The notes beneath the pieces are model-generated. The model saw nothing but the letters and a program-made list of their open reading frames with translations. It was not told the DNA's origin and searched no databases. Positions 1 to 6,820 of a stretch of 14,406 bases of DNA are shown piece after piece. The position numbers and the translations under genes were made by a program. The stretch comes from Phycisphaerales bacterium (GTDB lineage Bacteria > Planctomycetota > Phycisphaerae > Sedimentisphaerales > Anaerobacaceae): assembly GCA_011057845.1 (NCBI GenBank), contig DSDB01000183.1, forward strand, positions 1 through 14,406. Reading direction: 5' to 3'. Every line of letters starts with the position of its first letter. Position 1 is the stretch's first letter.

Positions 1-2435
1 AAGAACCCCACCGCCTCGGCGATCCGCATATCGAGCACGTCGGCGATGTTCCTGCCCTTGTAGGTGACCTGGAGCGTCTCGCGGTTGTAGCGCGTGCCCT
101 TGCAGTTCTGGCAGGTGACATAGACGTCCGGCAGGAAGTGCATCTCGATCTTCTTCGTGCCCTGCCCCTTGCAGTGTTCGCAGCGGCCGCCCTTGACGTT
201 GAAGCTGAACCGCCCGCCCTTGTAGCCGCGGATCTTCGCCTCGCGCGTCATGGAGAACAGCTTGCGAATCAGGTCGAACGCGCCCGTGTACGTCACGGGG
301 TTGCTCCGCGGCGTCTTGCCGATGGGCGACTGGTCGATCTCGATGACCTTGTCGACCAGGGACGTGCCCAGGACGGTCTTGTGCCGGCCCGGCTTCTCGC
401 GCGAGCCGTAGGTCCGCCGCTTGAGGGCCTTGAGCAGGATCTCGTTGACCAGCGTGCTCTTGCCGGAGCCCGAGACCCCCGTCACGCAGATGAACGCGCC
501 GAGCGGGAACTTGACGTCGATGCCCTTGAGGTTGTTCTCGGCGGCGCCCTTGACCTCGATGCAGTTGCGCAGGTTGTACTTGCGCCGCCGCGCGGGTAGC
601 CGGATGCTCCGCCGGCCGCTGAGGAAATCGCCCGTAATCGACCGCGTGCAGGCGGCCACCTCCTCGAAGCGGCCCTGCACGATGACTTCGCCGCCCTGGT
701 CGCCGGCGCCGGGGCCGATGTCGATAATGTGGTCGGCGGCGGCGATGATGTCCTCATCATGCTCGACCACCAGCACCGTGTTGCCGATCTTGCTGAGGCG
801 CTGCAGGATGCCCAGCAGCCGCTCGTTGTCGCGCTTGTGCAGGCCGATGGTCGGCTCATCGAGCACGTAGCAGACGCCGACCAGCCCGCTGCCGACCTGG
901 GTGGCCAGGCGGATCCGCTGGGCCTCGCCGCCGGCCAGCGTGCTGCTCTTACGGTCCAGGGTCAGATAGCCCAGCCCCACATCCACCATGAACCGCAGGC
1001 GGGCCTTGATCTCCTTGACCACCTGCGCGGCAATCAGCGTCCGCTCGGCGTCGAGCCTCAGCCGCCGGAAGAACCCCAGGGCCTGCTCGATGCTCATCGC
1101 CGACAGTTCCTGGATGTTCTTTCCGCCGAGCGTCACGCACATCGCCTCCGGCCGAAGCCGCGCGCCGCCGCAATCACGGCACGGCTGCTCCGACAGGTAG
1201 TTATGCAGCCGGGCCTTGACGTATTCGCTGGTGGTCTTGTCCCATCGACGCGTGAGATTCGGTATCACCCCCTCAAAATCCAACCCGAAGGTCCGCCGGT
1301 CGTCGGCCGTCGTCCCGTACATCAGCACCCGCACGATCTCCGCCGGAATCTCGCTGAACGGCGCGGCCTTGTTGATACCCACCTGCCGACAGAACCGCTT
1401 GATCAGCCGGTTATAAAAGATGTTCATCCGCTTGCCACCCTTGCGCCAGGCGTCAATGGCCCCGCTTTCCAGCGAGACGCTCTTGTCCGGCACGATCAGG
1501 TCCGGGTCGAACTCCAGGATCGTCCCCAGCCCGTCGCAACTGCGGCAGGCCCCGTGCGGACTGTTGAAACTGAACAGCCGCGGCGAAAGCTCCTCCAGAC
1601 TCGCTTCCGGGTGCTCCGGGCAGGCGTACTTCTCGCTGTAGACCACCTCTTCCCACTGCCCGTTGCCGGCCTCCCGCCCGGTCGGCTCGGCGCTGCTGTG
1701 GCCCGGCTCCTGAACCAGCACCGTAATGACGCCGTCGGCCAGCTTCAGCGCCGTCTCGACGGAATCGGCCAGGCGGATCTGTACCCCCTCGCGGACCACC
1801 AGCCGGTCCACCACGGCCGCGATGCTGTGCTTGCGGTTTTTGGCCAGCGCCGGGGCGTTGCGAACGTCGAAGAGCGCCCCGTTGACCCGCACCCGCACGA
1901 AGCCTTCCCGCTGGATGGCGGCGAAGACGTCCTTGTGCTCGCCCTTCTTGCCGCGCACCAAGGGGGCGCAGACCTGGAGCTTCGTGCCCTCCGGCCGTTG
2001 CAACAGCGAATCGACAATCTGCGACGAATGCTGGCTGGTGATCTCCCTGCCGCAGACCCAGCAATGGGGCCGGCCCACACGGGCATAGAGCAGGCGGAAG
2101 TAGTCATATATCTCGGTGGTCGTCGCCACGGTGGAGCGCGGGTTGCTGCTGGCGCTGCGCTGTTCGATGGCGATGGTCGGCGGCAGGCCGGTGATCTCCG
2201 AGACCGCGGGCTTCTGCATCTGTTCGAGGAATTGCCGGGCGTAGGCGCTCAGCGATTCGACGTACTTTCGCCGGCCCTCGGCGAAGATGGTGTCAAAGGC
2301 CAGCGAACTCTTGCCGGAACCGCTCAGCCCCGTAATCACCACGAGGCAATCCCGTGGAATCTTCAGGCTGATGTGCTTCAGATTGTGCTCGGCCGCCCCG
2401 ACGACCTCGATCACCTTCTCAACGCGCCTGGCCAT
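1..2435 (-). CDS. uvrA: UvrABC system protein A (excinuclease ATPase), C-terminus cut by window edge
   Basis: UvrA is the damage-sensing ATPase of nucleotide excision repair; it works as a dimer that loads UvrB on distorted DNA in the cytoplasm. About 811 of the usual ~940 residues are in the window, and the frame is open throughout. Visible motifs are Walker A GLSGSGKSS at residues 36-44, ABC signature LAGGEAQR at 500-507 followed by Walker B YVLDEPTIGLH, and the second Walker A GVSGSGKST at 653-661. The first zinc module is C272-x2-H275 with C297-x2-C300, and the second is C752-x2-C755 with C775-x2-C778. The second signature and Walker B lie beyond the edge. The ATG at 2433-2435 starts a protein that aligns with UvrA from its first residues. 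It is transcribed divergently from the Fic gene. The CxxH first zinc pair and the LAGG signature are mild variants; I recall CPEH-type forms in other phyla. Confidence 0.97.
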   Translation of the reverse strand, partial: MARRVEKVIEVVGAAEHNLKHISLKIPRDCLVVITGLSGSGKSSLAFDTIFAEGRRKYVESLSAYARQFLEQMQKPAVSEITGLPPTIAIEQRSASSNPRSTVATTTEIYDYFRLLYARVGRPHCWVCGREITSQHSSQIVDSLLQRPEGTKLQVCAPLVRGKKGEHKDVFAAIQREGFVRVRVNGALFDVRNAPALAKNRKHSIAAVVDRLVVREGVQIRLADSVETALKLADGVITVLVQEPGHSSAEPTGREAGNGQWEEVVYSEKYACPEHPEASLEELSPRLFSFNSPHGACRSCDGLGTILEFDPDLIVPDKSVSLESGAIDAWRKGGKRMNIFYNRLIKRFCRQVGINKAAPFSEIPAEIVRVLMYGTTADDRRTFGLDFEGVIPNLTRRWDKTTSEYVKARLHNYLSEQPCRDCGGARLRPEAMCVTLGGKNIQELSAMSIEQALGFFRRLRLDAERTLIAAQVVKEIKARLRFMVDVGLGYLTLDRKSSTLAGGEAQRIRLATQVGSGLVGVCYVLDEPTIGLHKRDNERLLGILQRLSKIGNTVLVVEHDEDIIAAADHIIDIGPGAGDQGGEVIVQGRFEEVAACTRSITGDFLSGRRSIRLPARRRKYNLRNCIEVKGAAENNLKGIDVKFPLGAFICVTGVSGSGKSTLVNEILLKALKRRTYGSREKPGRHKTVLGTSLVDKVIEIDQSPIGKTPRSNPVTYTGAFDLIRKLFSMTREAKIRGYKGGRFSFNVKGGRCEHCKGQGTKKIEMHFLPDVYVTCQNCKGTRYNRETLQVTYKGRNIADVLDMRIAEAVGF

Positions 2436-2494
2436 ATACGTGCAATCGACCCGCCACTGTCATATCGGATAATTCCAGTCAAACCAAACTGTCC

Positions 2495-2500
2495 AGTATA
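2495..2500 (-). promoter_or_regulatory. Candidate uvrA promoter (extended -10)
   Basis: On the minus strand this reads TATACT preceded by TGG, an extended -10 form (TGN-TATACT), about 60 nt before the uvrA ATG. No good -35 hexamer is seen 17 nt upstream, which fits an extended -10 promoter but leaves the call weak. I saw no canonical LexA box (CTGT-N8-ACAG or GAAC-N4-GTTC type) near it. The leader would be about 50 nt. Confidence 0.35.
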
Positions 2501-2574
2501 CCACAACGAACCGATAAAGCGAAGCCTCGTCTCGCCAGAACCACCCCAAGTGGCCGCGAGCCGATATACTAACG

Positions 2575-2603
2575 AAATACTAAATTATGTTATTTTAGTA
2601 TTT
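2575..2603. repeat. Perfect 10-bp inverted repeat, 9-nt spacer
   Basis: AAATACTAAA (2575-2584) and TTTAGTATTT (2594-2603) are exact reverse complements separated by 9 nt. Centre-to-centre distance of the arms is 19 nt, close to two helical turns, as expected for a dimeric regulator binding one DNA face. It is not followed by a T tract in either direction and the stem is AT-rich, so an operator fits better than a terminator. Confidence 0.7.
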
Positions 2604-2631
2604 GACCTTGGTGGCCGATGGCGTATATACT
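2602..2631 (+). promoter_or_regulatory. Predicted sigma70-type promoter for fic-nfi
   Basis: TTGACC (2602-2607) and TATACT (2626-2631) are separated by 18 nt, a good match to the consensus -35/-10 pair. The expected start point is near 2638, giving a leader of about 59 nt before the fic ATG at 2697. The -35 overlaps one arm of the inverted repeat and the -10 is itself part of an ATATACTAA half-site. A second AT-rich hexamer, TATTAT at 2675-2680, is too close to the ATG to be preferred. Confidence 0.5.
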
Positions 2632-2696
2632 AATATGAACAAAATAGTATATCATTAGTACATGCATAAGCATCTATTATAGAAGAACTTACGCAC

Positions 2697-4028
2697 ATGA
2701 GAATGCCAAAGACACCGCCAGAGATATGGGATATGTTCGCAGCCTTGGAGCCGGACCGCGCCCTTCTTGAGCGCACACTCTCACTGGATATCGATGCCTC
2801 CTCGGGCGGAAAGTACCTTCACTGGGACAAGCTGCGGCACTACCAACCGCCGGAAGGGCTGACCCATGAGCAATGGTGGCTGGCTATCAAGATGAAGCGT
2901 CTTCAGGGCCGCAAGGCCGTTCCACTGATGGACCGCGCCGGCAAACCTTTCAGCTATTGCCTGGTCGACCCGATCCACAAGATGCTCCATGGGATCGACC
3001 AGGGCGCCGCCGGGCAGATTAGAATACCTGAGCAGATCACCAATCCCGAGACCCGCGACCAGTATCAGGTCAGTTCACTGATCCAGGAGGCCATTACCTC
3101 CAGCCAGATTGAAGGGGCCGCCACGACGCGTGAAGTGGCCAAGGAGATGATCAAGACCGGCCGGGCCCCGCGCGACCGCAGCGAGCAGATGATCCTCAAT
3201 AACTTCATCACCATGCAGCGTATCAGTGCGCTGAAAGCTGAGCCGCTTTCCCGCGATCTCGTATTCGAGATCCATCGTATCATCACCCAGGACACCCTTG
3301 AGGACCCCTCCGCCGCCGGGCGATTCCGCCAGTCGGACCAACGCATCGCAGTCATGGACATGTACAACCAGGTTTTTCATACCCCTCCACCGGCGCATCA
3401 ACTGGATTCCCGCCTTCAGGCCATGTGCGACTTCGCCAATGAATCCGACTCCGAGGTCTTCGTCCACCCGGTCATCCGTTCGATTATCCTGCATTTCTGG
3501 CTCGCCTACGACCACCCTTTCGTCGACGGCAACGGACGGGCTGCTCGCGCCTTGTTCTATTGGTCCATGCTCCGCCATGGTTACTGGCTCTTCGAATTCA
3601 TATCCATCTCGGGCATCATCCGGCGTGCGCCGGCCATCTACGGTCGCGCCTTTTTATACACCGAGACCGATGACAACGACCTGACCTATTTCATCATCTA
3701 CCACCTTAGGGTCATCGAGCGCGCCGTCAGGCAACTGCACGAGTACATCGCGCAGCGCACGAGAAGGTTGCAGGAGATCGACCGCCGGCTCCGCGGCTTT
3801 GCTGAACTCAATCATCGCCAGCGGGAACTCATCAGCCACGCGCTGCGCCACCCGCACCACCGTTACACTATCCGCTCGCATCAGGTCAGCCACAGCGTCG
3901 TCTACCAGACCAGCCGCATGGACCTGCTCGACCTGGTCGCCCGCGGCCTGCTGGCCAAGAAGAAGATTCGAAGGACCTGGTATTTCACGCCCGCCGCAGA
4001 CCTCGAGGAGCGACTGGCGAAGATGTGA
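2697..4028 (+). CDS. Fic family protein with N-terminal inhibitory motif and C-terminal winged helix
   Basis: Fic enzymes transfer a nucleotide monophosphate, usually AMP from ATP, to a hydroxyl of a target protein. The active-site motif HPFVDGNGRAAR is at residues 273-284, with H273 as catalytic base and the Gly/Asn/Arg anion-binding residues present, so it should be active. An inhibitory motif SSQIEG lies upstream at 135-140. Its glutamate E139 matches the (S/T)xxxE(G/N) helix that blocks productive ATP binding; because it precedes the Fic core within the same chain, this is a class II (self-inhibited) Fic. Residues ~1-110 form a charged N-terminal region I cannot assign; ~370-435 look like a winged helix-turn-helix. 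The start is the first ATG after an in-frame TAA at 2667-2669; the SD is weak (AGAAG). It is probably co-transcribed with nfi downstream. The target protein is unknown, and no separate antitoxin ORF is visible. Confidence 0.93.
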   Translation: MRMPKTPPEIWDMFAALEPDRALLERTLSLDIDASSGGKYLHWDKLRHYQPPEGLTHEQWWLAIKMKRLQGRKAVPLMDRAGKPFSYCLVDPIHKMLHGIDQGAAGQIRIPEQITNPETRDQYQVSSLIQEAITSSQIEGAATTREVAKEMIKTGRAPRDRSEQMILNNFITMQRISALKAEPLSRDLVFEIHRIITQDTLEDPSAAGRFRQSDQRIAVMDMYNQVFHTPPPAHQLDSRLQAMCDFANESDSEVFVHPVIRSIILHFWLAYDHPFVDGNGRAARALFYWSMLRHGYWLFEFISISGIIRRAPAIYGRAFLYTETDDNDLTYFIIYHLRVIERAVRQLHEYIAQRTRRLQEIDRRLRGFAELNHRQRELISHALRHPHHRYTIRSHQVSHSVVYQTSRMDLLDLVARGLLAKKKIRRTWYFTPAADLEERLAKM

Positions 4029-4081
4029 CCCGCGCGCCGACCGCAAAGAGCGCGGGTCCGAGACGGGACACACAATACGGC

Positions 4082-4804
4082 ATGAACATCAAACGACTGC
4101 ATCCCTGGAACCTCACGTATGCCGAGGCCCGCGCCTTGCAGATTCGGCTGTCGGGTCGGGTGCGTTTTGTGCCGGTTCGCCGCCGGCCGAGGCGGGTGGC
4201 GGGGCTGGATTGCGCCCTGAGCCGCGGCGGCAGGCACGTCTTGGCCGTGGTTGTCGTGCTGGAAATGGGCTCCTGGAAGATTGTGGAGACCGCCGACGCC
4301 CGATGCCCTACTGTCTTCCCCTATATCCCGGGCCTGTTGTCCTTCCGCGAGACGCCGGCATGTCTGGCGGCCGTCGAGAAGCTCAAGACCACCCCTGACC
4401 TGTTCCTCATCGACGGCCAGGGCATCGCCCATCCCCGCCGGTTCGGCCTGGCCGCTCATCTGGGCCTGTTCCTGGACAAGCCCACGATCGGCTGCGCGAA
4501 GAGCCGTCTGGTCGGCCGGTTCGATCCGCCCGCGCCCGAGAAAGGCGCCTTCTCGCCCCTGACTGATACCCCCGTGTCGGCTGCCGCCGCCGGACGAGGG
4601 ACGAGCCTGCCACGCAAAGCGACCGAAGAAACCATCGGGGCCGTCGTGCGAACCCGCACGGGTGTCAAACCCCTGTTCGTCTCCATCGGCCACAGATGTA
4701 CCCTCGATGACGCCATCGGCCTGGTGCTGGCCTGCACCACCCGCTATCGCCTGCCCGAGCCAACTCGCCTGGCCCATCAGTTCGTCTCGCGGCTGCGCCT
4801 GTGA
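4082..4804 (+). CDS. nfi: Endonuclease V (deoxyinosine 3' endonuclease)
   Basis: Endonuclease V nicks DNA one base 3' of deoxyinosine and so starts repair of deaminated adenine; some members also cut inosine in RNA. The 240-residue protein has all family hallmarks: D43 in the AGLD segment, Y81-IPG-loop with E90 in LLSFRE, D111 in the DGQG loop, H117 in AHPRR, K140, and a C-terminal GHR segment. The acidic residues D43, E90 and D111 correspond to the metal site, and Y81 to the wedge that probes the base. I chose ATG 4082 because it gives the normal family length. A GTG at 4025-4027, overlapping the Fic stop codon, is in frame and would add 19 residues; a GAGGAG at 4005-4010 lies 14 nt before it, whereas ATG 4082 has no clear SD. 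The gene converges on the oxidoreductase gene with one base between the stop codons. Confidence 0.95.
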   Translation: MNIKRLHPWNLTYAEARALQIRLSGRVRFVPVRRRPRRVAGLDCALSRGGRHVLAVVVVLEMGSWKIVETADARCPTVFPYIPGLLSFRETPACLAAVEKLKTTPDLFLIDGQGIAHPRRFGLAAHLGLFLDKPTIGCAKSRLVGRFDPPAPEKGAFSPLTDTPVSAAAAGRGTSLPRKATEETIGAVVRTRTGVKPLFVSIGHRCTLDDAIGLVLACTTRYRLPEPTRLAHQFVSRLRL

Positions 4805-4805
4805 A

Positions 4806-5813
4806 TCACGCCCGCCACTGGTGCTTCTTGACGGCATTGAGGATCTTGCGGGCACACTGGAGCGCCGCCAGGCCCTCGACGGCCGTGACCTCCGGCAGCT
4901 TCGTACGGTCCAGCACGGCCGCCAGAAACGCCTCCTGCTCCAGCCGGATCGGCTCCTTGTCATCGATTTCAAGCTGCTCGACGTGCAGCAGGTCCGGCCA
5001 GCTCGCCGTCGTCAGGTCGAAATCGCCGGCCGCCCGCTTCTGGCGTATCCACTCCACCACATTGGCGTTCGGGTCGGTCTTGATGATCACGCCCGTCTTC
5101 TTGAAGTAGTCCACGCTCAGATACGCCTGCCGGCTGAAGACCCGCAGCTTGCGCTCCGTCTTGAGGGCCAGCCGCGAGGCCGTGACATTGGCGATGCACC
5201 CGTTCTCGAATACGATCCGGGCGTTGCAGATATCCTCGAAGTTCTCCACGACGTTCACGCCCACGGCCTCGACCCGCTTGATGGGGCTGGCCGCCAGGGC
5301 CAGGATGATGTCAATGTCATGAATCATCACGTCCAGCACGACGCCCACATCCGCCGAACGGAACGGATACGGACTGATCCGGTCGGCGTCGATGTACATC
5401 GGCTCGATATCCAGCCGCTTCATCGCCTGCACCACGGGATTGCATCGCTCCGAGTGGCCGACCGCCGCCACGACGTTGTGCTTTTGGGCCAGCGCCACGA
5501 TCCGCCGCCCCTGCGCGACGTTGGCCGCCAGGGGCTTTTCGATGAGCACAGGCACGCCATTCTCGATGAACCGTTTGGCCAGTTTGAAATGCTCCACGGT
5601 CGGCGCCGAGATGGTCACGGCATCGACCTTGCCGATGAGGGCCTCCGGCCGATCAAACGCCGGACAGCCGTACTGGTCGGCCAGTTGCGCGGCCTTCTCG
5701 GCGGCGGTATCCGCCACGGCCACCAGTTCGCACTGCTCGAGCCGGCTGTAGACCTTCGCATGGATCGCCCCCATCTTGCCGGCCCCGACCACCGCTGTGC
5801 GTAGCTTCGCCAT
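4806..5813 (-). CDS. Gfo/Idh/MocA family oxidoreductase, lipid A-gene associated (GnnA-like)
   Basis: This is an NAD(P)-dependent sugar dehydrogenase-type protein of 335 residues. It has the Rossmann motif GAGKMG at 10-15, the family EKP motif at 92-94 with K93, GHSERCNP at 119-126, and a DVMIHD segment at 161-166 carrying the Asp/His pair usual for catalysis. Family members oxidise or reduce sugar nucleotides or free sugars. The GHxERxNP form and the place downstream of lpxA recall GnnA, which oxidises UDP-GlcNAc at C3 so that GnnB can aminate it to UDP-GlcNAc3N before LpxA acts; related Gfo/Idh genes lie in lipid A clusters of deltaproteobacterial lineages. No GnnB-like aminotransferase is in the window, so the substrate stays open. 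It is separated from lpxA by 155 nt and may have its own promoter. Its SD is weak. Confidence 0.88.
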   Translation of the reverse strand: MAKLRTAVVGAGKMGAIHAKVYSRLEQCELVAVADTAAEKAAQLADQYGCPAFDRPEALIGKVDAVTISAPTVEHFKLAKRFIENGVPVLIEKPLAANVAQGRRIVALAQKHNVVAAVGHSERCNPVVQAMKRLDIEPMYIDADRISPYPFRSADVGVVLDVMIHDIDIILALAASPIKRVEAVGVNVVENFEDICNARIVFENGCIANVTASRLALKTERKLRVFSRQAYLSVDYFKKTGVIIKTDPNANVVEWIRQKRAAGDFDLTTASWPDLLHVEQLEIDDKEPIRLEQEAFLAAVLDRTKLPEVTAVEGLAALQCARKILNAVKKHQWRA

Positions 5814-5968
5814 AAGACGTCATCCAAGAATCAAGTTGAAATCCCCGACACACCGGCCACAGAGCACATAAAGAGCCCAGAAATAATGGAACGTGATAAC
5901 ATAACAAGAACATTCACCCTTGGTGGCTGAGAAACGGTACGCACAGCGATGGTCCGTATCGGCCGCGG
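5814..5968. other. Intergenic gap between lpxA and the oxidoreductase
   Basis: This is the longest gap inside the minus-strand run. It is less GC-rich than its neighbours in its central part (about 5820-5925). I see no strong terminator hairpin with a T tract and no convincing promoter pair, though AT-rich hexamers on the minus strand could serve as a weak promoter for the oxidoreductase gene. No ORF is supported. Confidence 0.5.
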
Positions 5969-6775
5969 TCAGTGTCGGAATTGCTCGAGGTATCGCCCGT
6001 ATCGGTGCTCGGCGCTGCGGACGATCGACTCGGCGATCTCCCGCACGTGGGCGTCGAGATCCGGTTCGGCGCACATCGCCTTGGCCGTGGCCACCAGGGA
6101 GCCCTTGTGCCGATAGAGCCGCTTGTACGCCTCGTAGATCCGCTCCTGCTGCTGCTCGCTGAGGCCCGCCCGCGCCATGCCGCGCTTGTTCACGCCGCGG
6201 ATCTCCGGCGGATAGTGCCCGCTGACGATCATGTAGGGCGGCACGTCCTTGTTCAGGCCCGCCAGGCCCGTTGCGTACGACCACTTGCCCACCGTGACGA
6301 ACTGGTGCGAGACGACCACGCCGCTGAGCCAGGCCCCGGTCTCGATCCTGCAGTGTCCGCTGATCTGCACGAAGTTGCTCAGCACGACCTGGTCCTCCAG
6401 CACGCAGTCGTGTCCGATATGCGCGCCGATCATGATGAAATTGCGGTTGCCGATCACCGTCCGGCGGTCGGGGTACATACTCGGATGCACTGTGACATGC
6501 TCGTGGAACACGTTGTCGTCGCCGATGACCAGCTTGCCCTCGCCGCCGTTTTCGCCCAGGGCCAGCACCTGCGGCGGCGATCCGATGACGGCGTGGTGGA
6601 AGAAATGGTTGCCGCGGCCGACGGTCACGCCCTTCTCAATGATTACGCCCGCCTCAAGCACCGTCCCCGCACCGATCACGGCCCCGGTGTTGACGAAACA
6701 ATTCGCCCCGACGACGACATCGTCGTCCAGATGCGCGCCGCGTTCCACAACTGCACTTGCGTGTATCCGAGCCAT
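5969..6775 (-). CDS. lpxA: Acyl-ACP--UDP-N-acetylglucosamine O-acyltransferase
   Basis: LpxA performs the first step of lipid A synthesis in the cytoplasm, transferring a 3-hydroxyacyl chain from ACP to UDP-GlcNAc. The protein is 268 residues, the normal length. The N-terminal two thirds are hexapeptide repeats forming a left-handed beta-helix, followed by an alpha-helical tail (~185-268). H122 in the HIGHDC segment matches the catalytic H125 of E. coli, and H119, H141 and H157 (in SHQF) match H122, H144 and H160. The residue equivalent to E. coli G173, the acyl-chain ruler, is G170, which predicts room for a long (about C14) chain. The ATG at 6773-6775 fits the family start. The nearest SD-like AAGGA is about 15 nt upstream, longer than usual. 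It follows lpxC-fabZ by 45 nt. Confidence 0.97.
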   Translation of the reverse strand: MARIHASAVVERGAHLDDDVVVGANCFVNTGAVIGAGTVLEAGVIIEKGVTVGRGNHFFHHAVIGSPPQVLALGENGGEGKLVIGDDNVFHEHVTVHPSMYPDRRTVIGNRNFIMIGAHIGHDCVLEDQVVLSNFVQISGHCRIETGAWLSGVVVSHQFVTVGKWSYATGLAGLNKDVPPYMIVSGHYPPEIRGVNKRGMARAGLSEQQQERIYEAYKRLYRHKGSLVATAKAMCAEPDLDAHVREIAESIVRSAEHRYGRYLEQFRH

Positions 6776-6803
6776 TGTCTTGCGCCACTTTCCTTTCCAA
6801 TAC

Positions 6804-6818
6804 CCCGCCGACGGCGGG
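6804..6818. repeat. GC-rich hairpin between lpxC-fabZ and lpxA
   Basis: CCCGCCG and CGGCGGG are perfect complements around a single base, which in RNA would give a 6-bp stem with a 3-nt loop. It begins 3 nt after the lpxC-fabZ stop codon (transcribed on the minus strand) and is followed by GTATTGG and an AAGGAAAG stretch before lpxA, not by a T run. It could protect the upstream mRNA end or separate translation of the two cistrons; it does not look like a Rho-independent terminator. Confidence 0.5.
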
Positions 6819-6820
6819 CC

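Larger units (their letters stand above)
2564..2660. promoter_or_regulatory. Putative operator array of TACTAA half-sites between uvrA and fic
   Basis: Six half-sites of the form TACTAA (or its complement TTAGTA) lie in 97 bases: plus orientation at 2567-2572, 2578-2583 and 2628-2633; minus orientation at 2595-2600, 2644-2649 (ATAGTA, one mismatch) and 2655-2660. They form a perfect 10-bp inverted repeat (2575-2584 with 2594-2603) and an 8-bp one (ATATACTA 2625-2632 with TAGTATAT 2645-2652). The sites overlap the -35 and -10 of the predicted fic promoter, so a repressor bound here would block fic. The Fic protein has a C-terminal winged-helix-like segment and could be the binder, but that is inference. 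Chance enrichment in AT-rich DNA cannot be excluded. Confidence 0.5.

Noticed and set aside
2436..2560. LexA/SOS box in front of uvrA
   Set aside because: No CTGT-N8-ACAG or GAAC-N4-GTTC type palindrome was seen. A lineage-specific LexA motif cannot be excluded by eye.
729..2633. Long open frame on the plus strand opposite uvrA
   Set aside because: It is antisense to a clear UvrA sequence. Long open antisense frames are common in GC-rich genes, and its translation is low-complexity and rich in Leu, Arg, Pro and Gln, without any recognisable domain.
2564..2660. CRISPR-like or tandem repeat array
   Set aside because: The repeated units are only 6-10 bp, in both orientations, with irregular spacing. 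They fit operator half-sites and not CRISPR repeats with spacers.
2436..2696. A small antitoxin gene upstream of fic
   Set aside because: Only very short frames are present and none has a convincing start and SD. The inhibitory SSQIEG motif is inside the Fic protein, so a separate antitoxin is not needed.
6804..6818. Rho-independent terminator between lpxC-fabZ and lpxA
   Set aside because: The stem is good, but no T tract follows on the transcribed strand, and the next gene is close and in the same operon.
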